From Arthrinium phaeospermum (taxonomy: Eukaryota; Ascomycota; Sordariomycetes; Amphisphaeriales; Apiosporaceae): a stretch of 64,000 nt of DNA. Below the pieces are notes generated by a model. That model made no database searches and was not told the origin of the DNA. It was given only the letters and a program-made list of their open reading frames with translations. Location of the stretch: positions 4,154,001 to 4,218,000 of the forward strand of contig QYRS01000001.1 in assembly GCA_006503535.1 (NCBI GenBank), read 5' to 3'. Shown here piece after piece: positions 59,097-64,000 of this stretch (positions are counted from its first letter, which is position 1; every line of letters starts with the position of its first letter). The translations under genes were made by a program, and so were the position numbers.

Positions 59097-60518
59097 ATGA
59101 CCCTTCTCGAGTACATCTCTCTGCCACTCAAGCCCAACAGTCCCGCTCCATCGCCACCCAAATCCAAGGTATCCATCCTGTCACCCACCCCTCTCATCTC
59201 CTATTCTTCATCTCAGCTCGGCGCGTACTTCGCCGTCATGTGCAAGCAATACGTATACCTCAGCCTCTGCCTCGAGCACGATTGTGAGTCCATCGTCGGG
59301 AAGAAGGGCCGTAACGCGTACTGCCGGACCGCCCGCCACGGCGCCCGCCGCCTCGGTTTCTGCGACGGCGGGGTCGCGTACGTCGTCATCGTCGCCCGGC
59401 ATCGCGGTTTTGTCGTCTGCGACGAGTGCAAGCAGCTCCGGGTCCTGCGCCAGCTTTCTGCGTCCGTGTCGTCGTCAGCAGTAGCCTCCACCACCGGAAA
59501 AGGAAAGGATGGACTCACAAAAGGAGATGAGGTGTTGCGGAGCGATGATGGTAGTGGTGGTTCTTCCTCGTCTTGGGAGACTGTTAGGGGTGATGATGAG
59601 GAGGATACAGGATCGCTGCGCTTCTTCGCGAGCGATAAGGAAAGGAAGGAGAGGCTTGCTTCAGCGTACGATTTCGACCTCGCTATGGAACAGGAAATCG
59701 CCGCGCTGGATATAACGGATACCAGTGCCGCGAGCCCGGAAGAGGAAGAGGAAGCGGATCTATTCGTTACTGGCGGCCCAGACGACAGCACGATCGAGTA
59801 CGAGAATAACGTCCCCGAATCGATCCGACGCAAGGGAATGAATCCGTCGCGGTGGAACTACTACGGCTTCGCTGCAGTCGGTATTGAGGAGAGGATATCC
59901 CCGCGACCGCAACCACAGTCGCGTCTGCAATATGTCGATCAGGACGAGTTGCAGTGGGTGAAGAAGAGGCAGATTGACGACGGCTTTTACGACTCGGATA
60001 CGACCGGTACTGCTGTTGTAATGACGCCGTCGGGATCTGAGTCGGAATCCGGGCTCGGAATGGGAGTAAACCGCGACCTTGGCTCCGAAATCAGGAAGAG
60101 AATATCCTCAGGGACAGAAACGGCTAGCGATACAATGATGGACGCCGACTCCCTTTCCAGTGACGGAGAGCCAGAGTTCAACGAGAAGCTCGACATCCGA
60201 CTCCGGCCCGAAATTTTGGAGATTCTGAACAGGACCCGCGGCGACCGTGTCCAGGGACGCGATGTCAGGATCACGCCAACCAATCCCCGAAGGGGCCTTG
60301 TGCCCGAGAAGCCCCTGGCGGCGACCGATGAGCGGGCGTGGTCAGAGGACGAGGACGATGAGCCTGCCCGCAGCGACGAGGATGAGAACGAGAAAGAAGA
60401 CAAGAGCCCCAAACATGAAAAGGACGATGACGATGACGAGCGTGACGGTAAACGGGCACGGCCTAGTTTATGGGATACTGTGCTCGAGGACAGGGCAAAG
60501 AGACGACGGACTGCCTGA
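59097..60518 (+). CDS. Unrecognised fungal protein: Cys/His-rich N-terminal module, acidic tail with nuclear signal, 473 aa
   Basis: I do not recognise this protein. It is a single open exon from the ATG at 59,097; a second plausible start is the Met at 59,238 (MCKQYVYLSL). Residues about 48-115 carry a compact Cys/His module: C-x8-C-x2-H-x-C, then YC-x4-H, GFCDGG and FVVCDECKQL, spaced like a zinc-binding fold. Residues about 120-225 are Ser/Asp/Glu-rich. A conserved-looking motif near 245 (GMNPSRWNYYGFAAVGIEER) and LQYVDQDELQWVKKRQIDDG follow. The C-terminus alternates long Asp/Glu runs with basic blocks (KRARPSLWDTVLEDRAKRRR), a likely nuclear localisation signal. Coding character is clear from length and composition; function is unknown, perhaps chromatin or RNA related. 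Confidence 0.75.
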   Translation: MTLLEYISLPLKPNSPAPSPPKSKVSILSPTPLISYSSSQLGAYFAVMCKQYVYLSLCLEHDCESIVGKKGRNAYCRTARHGARRLGFCDGGVAYVVIVARHRGFVVCDECKQLRVLRQLSASVSSSAVASTTGKGKDGLTKGDEVLRSDDGSGGSSSSWETVRGDDEEDTGSLRFFASDKERKERLASAYDFDLAMEQEIAALDITDTSAASPEEEEEADLFVTGGPDDSTIEYENNVPESIRRKGMNPSRWNYYGFAAVGIEERISPRPQPQSRLQYVDQDELQWVKKRQIDDGFYDSDTTGTAVVMTPSGSESESGLGMGVNRDLGSEIRKRISSGTETASDTMMDADSLSSDGEPEFNEKLDIRLRPEILEILNRTRGDRVQGRDVRITPTNPRRGLVPEKPLAATDERAWSEDEDDEPARSDEDENEKEDKSPKHEKDDDDDERDGKRARPSLWDTVLEDRAKRRRTA

Positions 60519-61312
60519 GGTTGATTCGCCGGGCAGTGGAAGAAGCAATTGGATGTGCGCAAGATCAATATCTCTTGCCTATATGTGACGAGTCATGTTT
60601 TGCCGTCTTGCTTGACACCTTCATCATTGGCATATGGGCGATTACTGTATTCATCATGATAATGAACAGCGCATACACATACACGACTAGTTATTAGGTA
60701 TATGGGTCTCATCCCAACGTGTAAGTAAGCTTACGCTAGCTGGGCGGGATAGAATGATGACCCCTGAATGCACATGTCTCAAACACCAGATGGCATGACA
60801 TAACACGCCGTCCCAACATCTGGTATATGATTTCAGTTTTTCTTTGATAGCAGACGAACATATTAGCCAAGCTAGCGCTGCCCATAGGTTAGATGATTCT
60901 GCACATATTACCCCAATATGCACTTGATCAAGTATACGAAATGCGGAGTGTTTGTATCAATTTCTCATTATACCTGAAAGCCATCGGCATCGCCTCTGCT
61001 GCCAGTCAACTTCTCGCCATTAAGCTTGGGGACACAGCTTTCGAAGCCTCTCTCATCTCTCCTTCCACATATAACGCCATATGCAAAAGCACGGCATAGT
61101 AAAAAAGATTATACCCGGAAACCGACCTTTCCCCCCTATCCCAGGAACGCCAGCCCTCCACACTATGGGGGATCCAGGATAACCACCCCAGTCGCTTTTA
61201 TCTCCAGGTAAAAAAATAAAAAAAATAAAAACAGCTATATACTCTATTGAAAGAATATCCTCCTCGAGTGACTCGTTGCCCCTCCTCGAAAACTTTGGGA
61301 CATTGGCCTCGC
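60519..61312. other. Convergent 3' intergenic region
   Basis: Nearly 800 bp between two convergent genes. A-rich stretch at 61,206-61,230. Only 3' UTRs are expected; no gene seen. Confidence 0.5.
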
Positions 61313-62766
61313 CTAGCCCTCTTTCACCACAAAGACGCAAGCGGCCAGCAAGCTGAGCGTCACGGCCGTCGTGATGAAGCCGGCCGCGACCTGGTCCTGG
61401 GTCGTGATGGGCTTGATCTGGGGCATCTTGGCCTGGACGGGGATGCCGGCGTTGGGGTCGCCCTTGGAGGTGCCGCCCGTATCGGCCGTGACGGCGGCCC
61501 GGGTCGTCTTCTTGACCAGCGTGTACTGCAGCGCCTGGAGGGCGCTCATCTGCTCGCCGACGCCGACGGAGCCGTCAAAGGCGTCCTTCTTGGCCCACGA
61601 GAACCCGCACGCCGTGCCCGGGATCCCCTTGAACTGCGCCGCGGGCGGCGACCCGGAGCACTGTTGCGCCGCCGCCGCCGCCGTCGACTTCAGCAGGGGC
61701 GCCACCTGGTCGAAGCTAAAGGGGGCCAGCTGGATGGTGGCCGCCAGGTAGCGCGTGAGGTAGCCCTTGAAGGAGCGCTGGTCAAAGTCGCACAGGCCGC
61801 CCTCCTCGCAGGGCCGTTCGACGATGATGCCGTCGAGGAAGTGGAACTGGGCCGTGTGGTCGAGGAAGGCCTGCACGCGCGGCTTCCACTTGTTGTTCTT
61901 GTTGTCGCCGCCGCCCGTGTGGTTGTACATGACGGCCGAACCGTGCACGAAGATGCCCAGGTTGTACGTCCACTCGGCCTTGTCGATCTTCTTGCAGCCG
62001 TCGTCCGTGCTGGCGCCGTCGAAAACCTGGCCCTCGGGCGAGATCAGGTCCGTCTTCTCCATCCAGTCGTAGATCTTGTCCGCCCAGTCGGCGTAGGTCT
62101 GGTTGCCGGTGAAACGGGCCAGTCGCGCGGCGATGTTGAAGAAGCAGCCGTTGGAGATGGAGTTTTTGTAGTTGAAACCGTTGTTGAAGGTGAAGATCTG
62201 CCACCGTAGCCCGCCGCCGCACGTACTCTCGTCCCATCGCCCGACGTACTCGTTGAACACACCCTGCGCCAGCCCGAGCCACTGCGGTTGGTCCGGTGGG
62301 GGGTCGGGGTAGTTGTTCTCCGCCGCGGACATGGCCGCCATGGCCCAGAAACCCTGGTCGTCGTTTCCCTCGGATCGTGTCTGGTTGGTCGGCATGAAGT
62401 CCCTGTCGTCGCCGGCCTGGTGCACCAAGGCCTGTGATGTCACCTCGTTGTACGTCGTGTCCCCCGTGTAGAACCAGTAGTCCACCATCGTGCCGAACAT
62501 GGCTCCGGCCTCCCACCAGAAGTAGGGATCTGGCAGATTACCCGGCACATCGCCAGTGTTGTTTCCGGTGTAGTATTTTAATAAACCAAATGCTACCGTG
62601 CTGGCTGCCGACTTGATCGAGTCTTTATTTAATCGATTAGCTTCCGTCTGTCAAACTCAATAGCATAAACACCAAGCTTACCATCGCTGTTGAAGTTGAC
62701 TTGAATAGCATCTGATACTCCCGCCAACAGGCCCAGGGTGCCCGCCACAGGAAGGGATAGTCTCAT
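61313..62766 (-). CDS. GH76 mannan endo-1,6-alpha-mannosidase, DFG5/DCW1 type, 470 aa
   Basis: Cell-wall enzyme thought to link GPI-anchored mannoproteins to wall glucan. Exons 62,766-62,682 and 62,640-61,313 join to 471 codons; the acceptor must be the AAG before CTAATCG, since the nearer CAG brings an immediate TAA. Residues 1-20 are a signal peptide (MRLSLPVAGTLGLLAGVSDA), then IQVNFNSDANRLNKDSIKSA, typical of the family. The paired catalytic aspartates are Asp122-Asp123 in SEGNDDQGFW. Other GH76 marks are PYFWWEAGAMFG, CGGGLRWQIF, NGCFFNIAARLARFTGN, EWTYNLGIFVHGSAVMYN and RSFKGYLTRYLA. The last 22 residues are hydrophobic (ITTAVTLSLLAACVFVV), consistent with a GPI-attachment signal. Several N-glycosylation sites are present. 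A long pyrimidine-rich leader precedes the start. Identity is secure. Confidence 0.94.
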
Positions 62767-64000
62767 ACTGAGAATGAAATATGAAATAATGAATGAAGGT
62801 ATAGATGACGTAAAAAGTCGTCCGGGTCAACCGGTGTAGGGCCGGCCGTTGCAGAAAAGAGAGAGGGAAGAAGAAAAAAATCGGATTTCGGAATCAGACG
62901 TCGAGCATGTCTTGCGGCTGTCTTCTTCGCTGTTGGCTCGTAGGCAAACAAGCTGTTCCTCTGCTGAACTGCAAGCTACAAGTGCTTCCAAACAAGCTTA
63001 TCGAAGAAAATATAACAACTAAGGTCTAGAGTCGCCGGGACACGAGGGAATCGAAGACGAACAGATCCGATCAAATGAAGACTCAGCCTGGAGTGTCACG
63101 CAAGTCAAGCAAGCAAAAAGTGAATGAAAAAAGGGCAACAGAATCCTGCTGTCCAAGAATAGAAAGTGGAAATGAAATGAAAGAGGCTTCGGTCTAGAAG
63201 CAACGGCCAAGTGAAGGTGAGGAGAAGGAAGAGAAGAGAAAAGGTAGGACAGGAGAAAGAAACAAACCACACAACTTGCAAACGAATAGCAAGAGAATAG
63301 AGAGAAAACGGATACCGACACATGGGATCTGGAACGCCAGACGTGGAGAGAGAGCAAGCTTGTAGTCATTCCCGGGGACCTGGGGTCATGGCACATCAGA
63401 TGCAAGTGACCAGGCACCATCATCAGATCGACCAAACGCGGTCACATCCAGGAACCGTCAAGCACGTTACAAGGTCCGGGACTGGGGTGCAATCGAGGCA
63501 AGCCTCTCATCGAGTTGCCCACCTCGAATGCAACGCGGGCCAAACGCATTGCGCAAGCCTGCACAAAAATAATTTTGGGTAACGCGCGAGCAAAGAGCAA
63601 GCACTGAGAGAGAGAAAGCAGCAACTAACACCAGCTAGGAAATTTGGAAAGGTGTGTGTAAGCTGTAGCCCGGACTGAAACAGTTCGAGTTGGATCTTGG
63701 CGGAGTTTCGTCTCAATCAATGCGGATATCCGCGTCAACCCCTGCAGGCGTAAGCAGAACTCAAAGAGCTGTCAAACGAACTAGCCCCAGGGAACTTCAG
63801 GAACCCGATGGACGATCGGTTGGAGGAGAACAGCCAGTTCCAGTCTTTCCAAGGAATGAGATAAGCTCACGAACGTGGTCCCATATCAAATCATTACTAT
63901 TTCGAGCCATTGGATGTTTGAGAGGGGCCTATCACTTGAGGCTCTTTTTTGCCTGCGTGCCTCTCTCTTGTCATTGAAGATCTCGTTTGTCATACGGGAA
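62767..64000. other. Upstream region of the GH76 gene
   Basis: The plus strand is purine-rich from about 62,855 to 63,360, i.e. C/T-rich in the sense of the GH76 gene, which suggests a long leader. The open frame 63,019-63,435 (minus) is a by-product of this bias. A plus-strand frame at 63,690-63,977 has no protein features. Nothing else is recognised before the window ends. Confidence 0.5.

Noticed and set aside
61247..62209. 320-codon plus-strand open frame
   Set aside because: Antisense shadow of the GC-rich GH76 exon; low-complexity Arg/Leu/Val composition.
63019..63435. 138-codon minus-strand frame upstream of GH76
   Set aside because: Phe/Ser/Leu-rich translation of a C/T-rich leader; no domain.

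Overview
This window is from a filamentous ascomycete, most likely a sordariomycete (Pezizomycotina). The evidence is short GT-AG introns (mostly 50-100 nt, with CTAAC or CTGAC-like branch sites), single-gene units on both strands, fungal-only families (DUF3176, Zn2Cys6, PTH11-type rhodopsin relic, DFG5/DCW1-type GH76) and long spacers rich in AGGTA/TACCT words. I see no tRNA, rRNA, CRISPR array, complete transposon or viral gene. Fifteen protein-coding genes are supported, most of them rebuilt from several exons; exon boundaries are given in each entry.

Region 1 (1-24,870) is gene-dense: an SDR oxidoreductase, a relic of a PTH11-type receptor, a CID/RS-domain RNA-processing factor, a 125-residue protein with tiny exons, a WD-repeat inositol polyphosphate 5-phosphatase, a second SDR, a divergent pair (N2227/carnosine N-methyltransferase-type enzyme and a PAC4-like proteasome chaperone), transportin/Kap104, and a multi-pass DUF3176 protein. 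Region 2 (24,870-50,430) is a 25.6 kb near-desert with one confident gene, a Zn2Cys6 regulator that has a long uORF-bearing pyrimidine-rich leader. Region 3 (50,430-64,000) is dense again: L-asparaginase with ankyrin repeats, mitochondrial phosphatidylserine decarboxylase, a ubiquitin-like ER protein (HERP/Usa1-like), an unrecognised 473-residue acidic protein, and a GH76 cell-wall mannosidase.

There is no gene cluster or operon logic here. The genes are housekeeping (nuclear import, phospholipid synthesis, phosphoinositide turnover, proteasome assembly, ERAD, RNA processing) plus wall and surface functions. The most interesting signals are two genes whose annotated stop codon is followed, in the same frame, by a long protein-like extension: TAG then 70 codons in the 5-phosphatase, and TAA then 126 codons in the Zn2Cys6 regulator. 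In the regulator a 153-nt GT-AG interval spans the stop and would join the extension in frame. Other points of note are a stopless 57-nt intron in the transportin gene, two ATG-TAA start-stop elements in the regulator's leader, very short exons in the 125-residue gene, a duplicated LDDL...RPV-type motif upstream of the DUF3176 gene, and several orphan coding-looking segments in the spacers.
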